Assembly: GCA_902806595.1 (NCBI GenBank)
Contig: CADCXC010000038.1
Coordinates: forward strand, 4,464,001 to 4,528,000
DNA from: Pyrenopolyporus hunteri
Lineage: Eukaryota > Ascomycota > Sordariomycetes > Xylariales > Hypoxylaceae
DNA: 64,000 nucleotides
Direction: 5' to 3'
A program made the position numbers and the translations under genes. This document shows positions 21,707 to 31,299 of this stretch, one piece after another (positions within the stretch are counted from its first letter, which is position 1; every line of letters begins with the position of its first letter). The notes under the pieces were generated by a model. That model made no database searches. It had not been told where the DNA came from and saw nothing but the letters and a program-made list of their open reading frames with translations.

Positions 21707-23842
21707 ATGTTGGAGGAGCTCTTTGAAGCCTGTAAAAGGCTGGAGGGGGCCTCAACCGCGACTTGGGAGGTCGGCGAGGATATCCTACAGCGTGAGTCTC
21801 ATCCCCTCAGCTCATCCGACGACTTATGAGACAAACAGCTAACCGATGTCTTAGTGATTCCCAAAGAAAACCCCGCGCAAGATTTAAGAGATTTCTTGTC
21901 GGCGAGCAGAGATGCATCAGTATGTGATAAACCAATGAATGCTATGGTCACATGTACCTGACTGCATGACGATATACAGGACCATATCGCCGTTCTCCGG
22001 GTCGCCTATGCTATCATCTTCAAGCTCAGCCAGGACCCCAAAGATGAGATAGCCAAGGACGAAGATAGCTTGAGACGTGCGCTGCTCGAAATCGCCGACT
22101 ATATAAGCTCCATGATCCTACCCGTCTGTTCCGGCGCCTCTCTAGACGAAGGTGCGACGCCACCTTAACACAAACGACACACTCAAAGAAGCCATCACTA
22201 ACACCCAGTCCAGACACCACAGACTACAACGCCCTCCGCCAAAAAGGCGAGCTAGGCCTCCTAACCCTCCATCACCTCACCCAGATTCCCCTTCCCACGC
22301 CCCTGCACCTCCCACCCCCAACCCTCCTCCGCGTAACCGCGTTCACCAGCCCCTCCGACAGCTGGTCAACGCCCACCTCCAGCACCCTCGCCCGTGCCCT
22401 CCTCGACTCCCAGCTCCAGCACCTCACCCCCGCGCAAGCCCGCTCCTTCATCGCCGAGGAGATCCTGACGGCGTTCCTGCGCCCGGTATTCTCCAAGTCG
22501 CGGCCCGCGGGCGTGACGGCGTCCGGGCGCAAGGCGGCGTACGTCGAGGCGTCGCGGTACGACGGCGGCGCGGGCCGCGAGGCGCCCGGGACCAAGCCCT
22601 GGAAGTACGAGCGCCGGTACGCGGTGACGGTTTTCGCGTGGGCGGTGGAGAAGGCGGATGTGAGTTGCCCTTTTTTTTTTCTTCTTTTTTTTTTTCTTTT
22701 TACATACATACTTACACACATATATATCTATTCATCCCCTCATGCGCTGCGCTAACCTAACCTAACCCCCAACCCTAGACCCCCCTCCTCCAATCGCACT
22801 GGCCGCTCTTCACGCCCGCGCTGCTCTCTCTCCTCGACGAGCCAGGCCCGACAGCGCTCAAAGTGCGAGCTCTGGAGCTGCTCCGGGCGTTCTGGGCGCG
22901 GTGTCCGCCGGGCCTGATGCGGGACACGGGGCTCGCCGAGGTGTTCGAGCAGGCCGTGTTCCCGGCCGCTCTGTACCTGCCGAGCCTGACGCCCGAGGAC
23001 GAGTCGTTGGCCATCCTGGGCGCCGCATACCCGACGCTCATCGAGATGGCGGGTCTAGATGCGGGTCAGCTGGTTATGACTACTACTAACACTACCGTTA
23101 CCACTGCTGCTGCGGGGACAAGCCCAAGCATAATAGAGGAGGGCGAGAAGGAGAAGGAGCAGAAACCGCAGCAAGAGCAAAAGCAGGCCCACCAGATCAC
23201 CGAAGCACAGCGAAGACTACTGGATAAGATTATCAGGGAGGGAGTCATGGTCGGGTATCACCACGCGAAGGAGCACGTGCGTCTCGTGGGTCTATTCTGC
23301 GAAGTCCTCGCTTGTCTTGTGGGCGGGATGGGTATACTAGCCGTGAAACACCTCAAGGTAACCGCCCCTGCGATCCCATGTGCAAAATCACAAGCCCAGA
23401 ACCCTATCCCCATAAACCATGTCCAAAAACTCCTATACTACCGTGAAACGCTAATTATATATATTTGCTGACAAAACAGGATTTGATATCCATGATTTCA
23501 GAGATCATGACCGATCCGTTCGGTACCAAGCACCCGCCGACCCTTATTTCGGTTATAAAGCTCTTGCAGGCCATCTTGCGCACTTGTTGGCCTCGAGTAC
23601 CGCATTACTGTAACGAAATAGTCAAGGCACTCATGCTGTGTTGGCTCAACGTCGAAGACGAAGAATCCTTCTCACACGATAGTCCTATCGCGGAGGAGAT
23701 AAGGTCGAGATTAATCGAGACCGCCAACATGCTATCCGCGGTAATGAAGGCGGCTCAGGTCGATCTCGGCGAACGCGTCGACCCGCTGATTGAAAAGGAA
23801 CCGCTGTTAAGCCAGCTTTTCATTAGAGGAGCGGCCTCGTGA
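21707..23842 (+). CDS. TTI2: TELO2-interacting protein 2 homologue (TTT complex)
   Basis: Six exons: 21707-21791, 21855-21919, 21980-22151, 22214-22659, 22779-23357 and 23480-23842, giving 569 aa. Donors are GTGAGT, GTATGT, GTGCGA, GTGAGT and GTAACC. The product is an all-helical, HEAT-like protein: exon 3 reads DHIAVLRVAYAIIFKLSQD, exon 5 has ALELLRAFWARCPPGLM, and the last exon has LISVIKLLQAILRTCWPRVP. This order fits the Tti2 family, part of the Tel2-Tti1-Tti2 complex that helps PI3K-like kinases (TOR, ATM, ATR types) fold with Hsp90. A low-complexity Gln/Glu/Lys stretch of about 30 residues interrupts exon 5. The 119-nt fourth intron carries long T tracts. Exon 4 is very C-rich and creates long false frames. 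The family call rests on helical pattern and conserved Trp/Pro segments. Confidence 0.8.
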
Positions 23843-23948
23843 TATTGCTCCCCGGTTTTGGGACGCAAGCAAAAGAAGCACACTACGAAGACCCCGACAA
23901 ATCCACAAAAGCAAAACTATCGCTCGCTGGCGTCTGCGCGGACGAACT

Positions 23949-26918
23949 CTAATCGACCGGCTGCTGCTTGAAGAGAGACTTTCCTCTGAGCCATTTCTTA
24001 TATGCTCTGTACCTCTTCTTGGGCAGATCCTCGTCCGTCACGGTTAACGGATTTTCGCCAATTCGGAGCAGGTCGCTGTACACGTCAATGTCCTCCTCGG
24101 AACTGTTAGGGGCCATTCCGTCGGTGTGCCAATTGCCGTTAAGGTACTCTTGGTATTCGGAGGAATCGACGTCGGGCGGCGCCTCATTGGAGATAACTAG
24201 CGGAAGACTCTGCGGGTGGCTGATGTACCGCGCGTAGTCGTCAGCCTCTTGCGCAGTCACCGTAGGGTTGAGTGACACCTCGACGATATTCGCAAAAGTC
24301 GATTGCGCCGATTTGGGCTTCTCTTGGAATGCCTGCTTCGCCAAAAAGTTATCGCGATTATCAATCGAGTCTTTCATGATGCTTTGAGGAATAATAGGTC
24401 CCCGATCCGGCTGCATGGGCTGAAGCCAGCGCTGGATCGATATGCCTCTGCTGCCGATCCTTTCCGTCATACCAGACTCGGAGTCGTCATCTGGCGAAGA
24501 TTTTCGAGAATCGTTGGGGTCAACAATTATCACCTCCTTCTTTGCCGTGGATCTTTTCTTCTCGTGCGTGTCCCCGTCGCCCTCGGTGCGGACGCGGAAA
24601 GGGCTTAAGTCGTATTTACCTTCCTGCGTTGATTTGAAGGGTATATACTTGATCGTCGAGTTCATCTTATACGGAAACATCTTCGGGAACGAAGACAGCG
24701 TCGACGGTCGGTAGTATTCGAGCCAATAGTCGTCGAAGAATGAGACTGGCTTGGTGGCCATATCCCCTTTTGGTGGTACGTAGGGGGGTATGGTCCGCTT
24801 CTCGAGATACGCAGGCGTGTACCAGTGAATGTAGTCATGCTTTTCCTTCTGCGACCATGTGCGCGGATCTGCGTGGTGAAGGTAATAGTCCGTGGAGAGG
24901 TCCCACAACATAGGCTGTCCCTGAGCAAAAATATAATTACCAAGGAAGAGGTTGTAGGCCTCCTGCCTCTGGCTATCCAGGAACGAGTTGTTGTAATATC
25001 GCTTGAAGCTTTCTATCATGTCGCGGGAATGACTTGTCCACTGGTTGATCTTGCGGTATGTTTCCATGGTATTTACTAGTTGAGAGCCCCCGTATTGAAC
25101 TGCGATCGTGTCGCCGTGATCGTGATACATATGAGTAAAGAGGTTGACCGCATCCGTATCATAATCGATAGTCGTTTCTTCAAGGATCCCTAGGGCATGA
25201 AGCTGGTGCCCGAGCGCTCGCTTCCCGATGACGAATTGAGCGGCGTTCGTACGGTCCAGGCAGTCGATACAATTCGTCCTGGCCACACCATTCTGGACGC
25301 TAGTTGGCGTGATATCTCCGTCGCCGTTGTGGAAGATACCTGTCGCCGTGACCACGGTCTCGCCAATATTTTCGAGGGTACCAATGACGTCTTGATCCTT
25401 GCTTTTCGCGGCCCTACTCATATCCCAAGCTTTGTGGATGATCTTGTGGCCCTCGGGTAGGAATTGGTTCAGGTAGTTGATGGCGTTCGTATATTCGTCG
25501 AGCAACTTGGATTCCCGCGGAGTCCTTTCTCTAGCTTTGATGAGATTTAGAGCGTAGATCGGGGAGCCGTAACGTTCGAACAAGTTATCAAAATGCAGCG
25601 CAGCTGCTGTATAAAACGGGTCGATGAGATTCAATTCTATCGGCGGCTTTGGAGTGACACCTATATTGTCCTGCGTCCAGTGGAGAGGAATACTTCCTCG
25701 GTGCTGGATATAGGAAGTATATTGAGGGTTCGAAAATAGCTTGGGACCGGGAGAGTGGAACGAGGTAGTCAAGGCTTCTGAGACAATCTGCTCCGTTTCG
25801 ACATCGTTCGCGACATATCCTAAATCATTGGCGCCGCGCTTCAAGAACCTGGCACCGGCAAAGTATCTCGACCGCCGGGCGATTATAGTTATATGCGCCG
25901 TCCTGCCATATATAGAGATCGCAGCCTGGTCGATATAACCGTGTATGATCGGGCGGCACCAGTCGAAAGGGTCGTAAATAGCCTCTTCGGCGGGACGCAG
26001 AAGATGACTGTTCCAAATGAACATGGAGTTATAATCGTCATACGTGGTACCCGGCATCCCATCCAACAAAGCCATCCTCTCTCTAGCAATATTGTGCTGT
26101 AAGGTTCTGGTAATGTCATAAGAGTAGCTATAATAGAATGACCTTGTCAGGTCTAGATTCTTAAGGATGTTCAAGAAGCGTTGCTCTTCGACGTGGCGAG
26201 CATCGGTCTTATACTTTGCCGGAGTCAGGGGGATCAGTTCAGTTCCGTCTATCTGATAAACGTAGTGGCCGCCAATCATTGCGACTGTGCTCTTCTTGGT
26301 AATCAGAAGCATATAGTACGGTCCGGTGAACTTGATGAAGCCTAGAATACCCCAGGTCGTACATCTCTGCTTGATACCACCGGTGCCCCTGTTCCCATCG
26401 TCAATGGTGTTTAAGAGGGAATTCATCTCTTTCTGGCTATATATGATCTTGTCGTCTGTTATACTCAGGTCCGAGTCGTGAGTATTACGATCAATCTTCA
26501 AGATGCGATAGCGCTTCTCGGTAATATCTCCCCCGACGATATAGTAACGGCTGGCCGTCTCGTACAAGGTAAACTTGTGCATCTTGTAGGCCGATCGGAT
26601 TGGAGCCCGCTCTTCCTCGGGTGGTGTTGCCACTCTAGAGGATATGTTAGGGCTGTTCGTCCGGACAAAAGGCCTAGCAACGGCTGGCTCTTCGTCGTTG
26701 TCGTCCTCGACAGCCCGCTTCTGCGCCTGGACGTTCTGCAACAAAGTTTCGCTACTAGCGTTGTTCTGCAACAGAGGGAATGCAGGCTCTAATAATTTGG
26801 TATCCTGGGGCCCTTCCTCGCGTTCTTCATGGCTAGGACCGTGAGAATCCTGGCTTGGCGGCTGAGGGGTTTGGCCGTTGCTGGCCGGAATACCGTCCTG
26901 GTCAATCGCGTCCGCCAT
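23949..26918 (-). CDS. FIG4: SAC-domain polyphosphoinositide phosphatase Fig4
   Basis: Single exon, 989 aa, ATG at 26918. After an acidic, disordered N-terminus of about 110 residues the SAC domain starts with MHKFTLYETASRYYIVGG. The catalytic CX5R loop reads CIDCLDRT with the first Cys at residue 550, preceded by RTN as in all Sac phosphatases. In yeast, Fig4 removes the 5-phosphate of PI(3,5)P2 and also activates the Fab1 kinase, held by Vac14 on the vacuole membrane. The same role is inferred here. The C-terminal part (about 690-989) has conserved WYTPAYLEKRTIPPY and FPYKMNSTIKYIPF segments and ends in a charged tail. The protein has no membrane anchor, unlike Sac1. It converges with the TTI2-like gene with only 106 nt between stop codons. 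Confidence 0.95.
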   Translation of the reverse strand: MADAIDQDGIPASNGQTPQPPSQDSHGPSHEEREEGPQDTKLLEPAFPLLQNNASSETLLQNVQAQKRAVEDDNDEEPAVARPFVRTNSPNISSRVATPPEEERAPIRSAYKMHKFTLYETASRYYIVGGDITEKRYRILKIDRNTHDSDLSITDDKIIYSQKEMNSLLNTIDDGNRGTGGIKQRCTTWGILGFIKFTGPYYMLLITKKSTVAMIGGHYVYQIDGTELIPLTPAKYKTDARHVEEQRFLNILKNLDLTRSFYYSYSYDITRTLQHNIARERMALLDGMPGTTYDDYNSMFIWNSHLLRPAEEAIYDPFDWCRPIIHGYIDQAAISIYGRTAHITIIARRSRYFAGARFLKRGANDLGYVANDVETEQIVSEALTTSFHSPGPKLFSNPQYTSYIQHRGSIPLHWTQDNIGVTPKPPIELNLIDPFYTAAALHFDNLFERYGSPIYALNLIKARERTPRESKLLDEYTNAINYLNQFLPEGHKIIHKAWDMSRAAKSKDQDVIGTLENIGETVVTATGIFHNGDGDITPTSVQNGVARTNCIDCLDRTNAAQFVIGKRALGHQLHALGILEETTIDYDTDAVNLFTHMYHDHGDTIAVQYGGSQLVNTMETYRKINQWTSHSRDMIESFKRYYNNSFLDSQRQEAYNLFLGNYIFAQGQPMLWDLSTDYYLHHADPRTWSQKEKHDYIHWYTPAYLEKRTIPPYVPPKGDMATKPVSFFDDYWLEYYRPSTLSSFPKMFPYKMNSTIKYIPFKSTQEGKYDLSPFRVRTEGDGDTHEKKRSTAKKEVIIVDPNDSRKSSPDDDSESGMTERIGSRGISIQRWLQPMQPDRGPIIPQSIMKDSIDNRDNFLAKQAFQEKPKSAQSTFANIVEVSLNPTVTAQEADDYARYISHPQSLPLVISNEAPPDVDSSEYQEYLNGNWHTDGMAPNSSEEDIDVYSDLLRIGENPLTVTDEDLPKKRYRAYKKWLRGKSLFKQQPVD

Positions 26919-29226
26919 TGAAGCCGATGGTGGGGTTCAAATCAAGCATTATCCTCGACCGCACGAAGAGTTCGGATTCGAAAGAAATGAAACACAAGGG
27001 ATATAACAATAGGAAAATCCACAAGGCGGCGCACCCAGCGAGAAAAGAAAACGAGAGAAATACCAGTGGTTTAGGAAACCCCCAAGACTTTAAAGACTTT
27101 ATATTCCGCCTCGGACCTTGGAACCAGGTCAAGGTTAAAGTTGAGGTGCAGTCTGGGCGCGTTGCAGGCGCCGGCGCCTCCTTAGTATCACTATCGATAG
27201 ATATGTAGATAAGATAAGCAAATGGACTCGGCGAACCCCATCCTTGGCTTGAAGCCCGATAATTATTAAGGTCATGGAGTTACGTCATTGACGTATCTCC
27301 CCCAACCTAAGAAACTGTCCCTACACGTAGTATCGTAAATAGTTCGTACTCTCTTCAACTCACACATATAGCGCATCCTCATCATACAGCTAAGTAGTCG
27401 TCAGATCACTAATACGTAACTGCCGAAGAGACGATGATCTCCAATACTACGTTATCGGGGGCGTAGAATCAATATTGGTAGTATTCTGGCTGATATATAT
27501 TGACTTGGAGATATAGGGCTGAATGGCAATAAGGCGTGAACCTATATATCTAGCCTCCATATTATATGTGTATACGCGCGCAATTGTTCGATAGAGCTGA
27601 AAAGCAAGGGGTAATAAATGCCGAGCGTGCGACAGTTTCTCGCGGCTTGGGCGCTAGGAGCGCAGTCGTTTCCTCCAATGCAGCCGATCGGCGTGCGATG
27701 ATAAAGATTTGCCCGCTGAACGACGTGGTTCGACGCTCAAGAGGGGGAAATAAAACAGCCACCCCGGCGCGCGGCCCCATCGCAAGAGCCGCACGGGATC
27801 CGAGACCGCTTAGAAGTCCTAACTGACTGCTACAATGCGATATTACACACAGGTAAGAACCTACTAATGTTCCGAACCTCAAATAAGCCTGCAAGTCACT
27901 GAAGCGGTGAACGTCTCTATGCATAACATTACGGAGCCCTATATAGGGAATAGGAATAGAGGCAAAAATGGACCTATAGACGACACTCTTAGAGGGCTAA
28001 GGAACTATGCCTGACGAAGGCCCCGTAACCCGTGATACCTGCCTATAATTACCGAATTATTCAAATCCTTAAAGAAGGAACAGTCTATTACAAAGCCTGG
28101 TAGAAGTGAGATTAGCAACGGCAACAACTCTCAACGAGACTCAAAAATAATAATAATATCTCACGTGATGTTTAAAGGGCATTCCTAGTAAGTCAGCATG
28201 CTCAAACTTCCATCATCTCATCGTCCAATACTGTACCTGAGGTACATATCAAATCCCGACATCAGCTCTAGGATCGAGCGGGATTTGACAACAGCCTACG
28301 AACCATCGTTTCTCGATCCAATGCTTATCTAGATCTTACTGCATATGCACACCACCGCGCCACAGTGGGCGTTGGGCGGTCCCCCAGATCTTGTAACCTG
28401 CTAATCGGGGTTTGATCTAAACGGACGACGGTGCCTATTTTGCCAACCAGATAATTAGCGGACCCTTAACGATGTGGTATGATACCTCCGATATCGTGAC
28501 ATTTAGCCAAGGGGCCGTATCCTTTTGGCTGCCTGGCGCGTCGGCGAGATTCGTGGTGTAGTTGACTCAGCAACAAGCTACAACAGTTATCCTATTAGAG
28601 GAGTCGACGGCGCGTTTCTACAGAATTTGTGCAACCGCAATGGTTTGATCGTTTCCTTTCTGGGTGTTCCGTATAGCAATAGAGTATAGGATATGGGGAG
28701 ATAATGCATCCGCCGGGGATATTGGGCCTTGGCGGTGCAAGTAGGGGCTGCCGCAGTGGCCAGGAGCACATCTTAACATGGACAGCTGATATTGCGCCCC
28801 AAAGCTGTATAACATACTAGACAGGCCTGATATGTCGATGAAGAGTTTCCATGTGATTTTTGAAGCGCTGTCGGCCGTCCCTTTTCAGATTGCATAAGTT
28901 ATATTGGACTATTGCCAGATTAGAAAGCTAGGCGTAATATTGAATAGCCGCGTCGAAGCCCATGTTAACATAAGATATAAAACATAGGCCCAGGCACCAA
29001 GCGGCTTGTGCTATATAGCTACTCCAAGCCCATTATATGCACATCCTCCGACTCTAGCCAAGCACGGCATACGAGAAGCAGCAATAGACACTTGAATAAC
29101 TAAGTGGTTCCGGTGTATCGAACTACTCCAGGTCGGCTATCACTTCGTAGGACAACAGGTAACCCTAAGTGGATGCTTATCTGAAATAAACGCTCATGGT
29201 GTTAGCAGTTTGAGGAAAGAGACACC
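26919..29226. other. gene-poor region upstream of FIG4
   Basis: A 2.3 kb stretch without a supported gene. The first 300 nt are the FIG4 promoter and leader; a plus-strand frame there (26855-27208) overlaps the FIG4 start and is not credible. A GC-rich patch at about 27590-27830 stands out from AT-rich surroundings and is open on both strands (86 and 120 codons) but has no recognisable content. The rest is AT-rich. Confidence 0.5.
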
Positions 29227-29658
29227 ATGGAGAAACAATCCGGAAGTCAGACGATACCTCGACCGAAGAGTCTTCGTACAACAAATCAACGAGTCCTAGA
29301 TGACACTAGTGTTACGGCCTTATATCGCCCATGGGCCGATCACTACCGTTTCATGAACGATACTTTGCAGACGGATCACCAGTGGCAGGCTAAGAAGCTC
29401 GCTGACGGAGACATGTTGGAACGTTGGGCAGCCCAATCGATAACCGATGACCCGTACCAGAACATAGAATTGATCGTAGGTAGGGCGGAAACCGATCAGC
29501 CTAAGCCTTACGGCGATGAGCCGTCAAAGGAGACACCCTCCATAAGCGAGGCGGCAGCCACAGGGGGATCAAGAGAGATGGGGTCGGTAAATGAGGAGAA
29601 AGGGGACGGAACCCCAAGCTTGAATGAAGAAAGAAAAGAAAATAGAGGTAGAGAATAA
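29227..29658 (+). CDS. hypothetical acidic protein
   Basis: Single exon, 143 aa, ATG at 29227 with an ACACCATGG context. The first two thirds look folded and carry LYRPWADHYRFMNDTL and MLERWAAQS, helical segments with conserved-looking Trp. The last 45 residues are disordered and Glu/Ser/Gly-rich (GDGTPSLNEERKENRGRE). No signal peptide, membrane segment or known motif is seen. It lies tail to tail with EMC4, with 36 nt between the stop codons. A frame of this length can arise by chance in 64 kb, so support rests on composition and a good start context. Family not recognised. Confidence 0.5.
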   Translation: MEKQSGSQTIPRPKSLRTTNQRVLDDTSVTALYRPWADHYRFMNDTLQTDHQWQAKKLADGDMLERWAAQSITDDPYQNIELIVGRAETDQPKPYGDEPSKETPSISEAAATGGSREMGSVNEEKGDGTPSLNEERKENRGRE

Positions 29659-29694
29659 CGTCCAAAGGCATATTAGATTGTGTATCTCCTAAGT

Positions 29695-30399
29695 CTATAA
29701 CGCAGAAACCGCAAATTCCAGTGGTTCCCGTTGGTCTTCCCAAGCCAGCCAATCCGATCTCGTGGTTCTGTATCCAGTTAGCCAGTTAGCGAGGTCCAAT
29801 TGCGTAATATACGGCTCAACCCACGGTAATAAGCCCATCGCGTTAACCTTCCATACCCCAACAGCCAAAGCCACCATCTGCATCGCGATGTAGGCTAGCT
29901 TAGCCTGTATTATCTTGGCCTTGTTGGTCTCGCTCTCGAACCTCTCGAAGGCCTGGTTCGTGCTGATGATGCCCATTATGGGGTTTTTGAAGGCCATGAA
30001 CACCATCATTATGCTGAAAATCTGTAGCGAGTTGCCCGACATGTACATCATGATGGCCGTCATAGGCAAGCTCTTGACCGGCGCGAGTGCCACCTCCCAA
30101 GCCTTCTTCAGCTTCAGGGTATCCATCTCTTCGGGAGTCGGTTGTTTTCGGGGTTGGGTTTTCGGTTCTTTAGATGCTTGTTTCTGTCATACGGGGTTAG
30201 TCTCTAGATGGATAATGTGGCCATGACATAGCGGCACCTTTGACAAAGCAGCCGACTGCGATGGGTAGCCGGGCGGATCAGGTATGCTGCCAGTTTTCGT
30301 CTTAGGCGGTGGGGGATACTGTAGGTCGACAATCCATCTAGGGACAGAGGCATCGGTAGACGCCATCGTCACCGGTTGCGCCGGGTCGCTCGACGACAT
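29695..30399 (-). CDS. EMC4: ER membrane protein complex subunit 4
   Basis: Two exons, 30399-30238 and 30183-29695, joined in phase 0 over a 54-nt intron with a non-standard GTGCCG donor, an ACTAACC branch site and a CAG acceptor. The product is 216 aa. Exon 1 has the N-terminal PRWIVDLQYPPPP segment. Exon 2 has the family signature MDTLKLKKAWEVALAP followed by two hydrophobic spans (LQIFSIMMVFMAFKNPIMGI and YIAMQMVALAVGVWKV). EMC4 is a subunit of the ER membrane complex, which inserts tail-anchored and some multi-pass proteins into the ER membrane. The length is slightly above the usual 180-200 aa because of a Pro/Lys-rich N-terminus. A second ATG 11 codons in is an alternative start. Confidence 0.93.
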
Positions 30400-31299
30400 T
30401 TTGTGGCGGGAGAAGGGTGTCGTATGTGGTATTAAATTCGATGTTGTTAAGTTGATGACATTAGATGATGAGGTTACAACTTAGAAATGGGTCAAAGCTG
30501 TCACAGCGTTGTAGCGGCACAACGGGACAGTGTGGAGTCGACAAAGCCTCGTTTACGTGCATAAATGCAGGGGGCTTGGGAAAGGTACATGGGCACGTAC
30601 CTCTTATACCCACTTTGGCCCACTAACTATAGTTGAGTTACCACATGGTATGCGCCTATGTCGCGACCCTAAGCCGGCTATTCAACCCCTGTAAACATCC
30701 ACGGCGGAAGCTCCAACCTTCCGCCTTCAGGGGGTGCTTCCCCATAGATAATCCATTAATAATTCTAGCTCGCCTTCGGATTCCTATAGAGGGGCCTGGA
30801 CTCCAAAACCCATCTTCCTTCTCCCAAATCGCGAATGTCTTGGTTTTCGATATAATGTCGCTTCATCAGTTCGTTCCACTTCGCCTTTCCCGTCTAGAAT
30901 TGGTACCGAGTTCGACCTAGATTTACCCTCGCATACCCTACTACCGCACAAAAGCCGGGAGCCAAGATCCGGGGCGCATCATCCCTCGACCCAGCCCTCC
31001 AGCATAAACCCATTGTCGTCGATCCTTGCGATTGGATGGGTTGCATTTATCGGCTTCGAAGGATAGGTTTGCTTTTAGTCACAACCAACGTCTGTCCCCC
31101 CTAGTCAGCCACTACAGTGTGAGGGGTAGCCACAGCTTATGCTCTGCTTCCTTGCTTACACCCTGTTGTGCTTCTGCTGCGCGCTATGTATGGTATATCA
31201 ACTGACCTTGAGCTCCTATTCAGCCAACCAGCCGACACGTCGAGATACACCAAAGAGGCAATTCCGACAAAGAATAGACGCCCAACCTAAAAAGCTACC
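30400..31299. other. divergent promoter region, EMC4 / AP-1 beta
   Basis: This 900-nt head-to-head region lies between EMC4 (minus) and AP-1 beta (plus). A 95-codon plus frame at 30633-30920 lacks recognisable content and is not annotated. Both promoters must lie here. No specific element was assigned. Confidence 0.5.

Noticed and set aside
22152..22760. 202-codon plus-strand frame within the TTI2-like gene
   Set aside because: It is a shadow of exon 4 in another frame, rich in Pro/Arg/His because of C-rich codons. The frame that joins the flanking exons gives a helical, conserved-looking protein.
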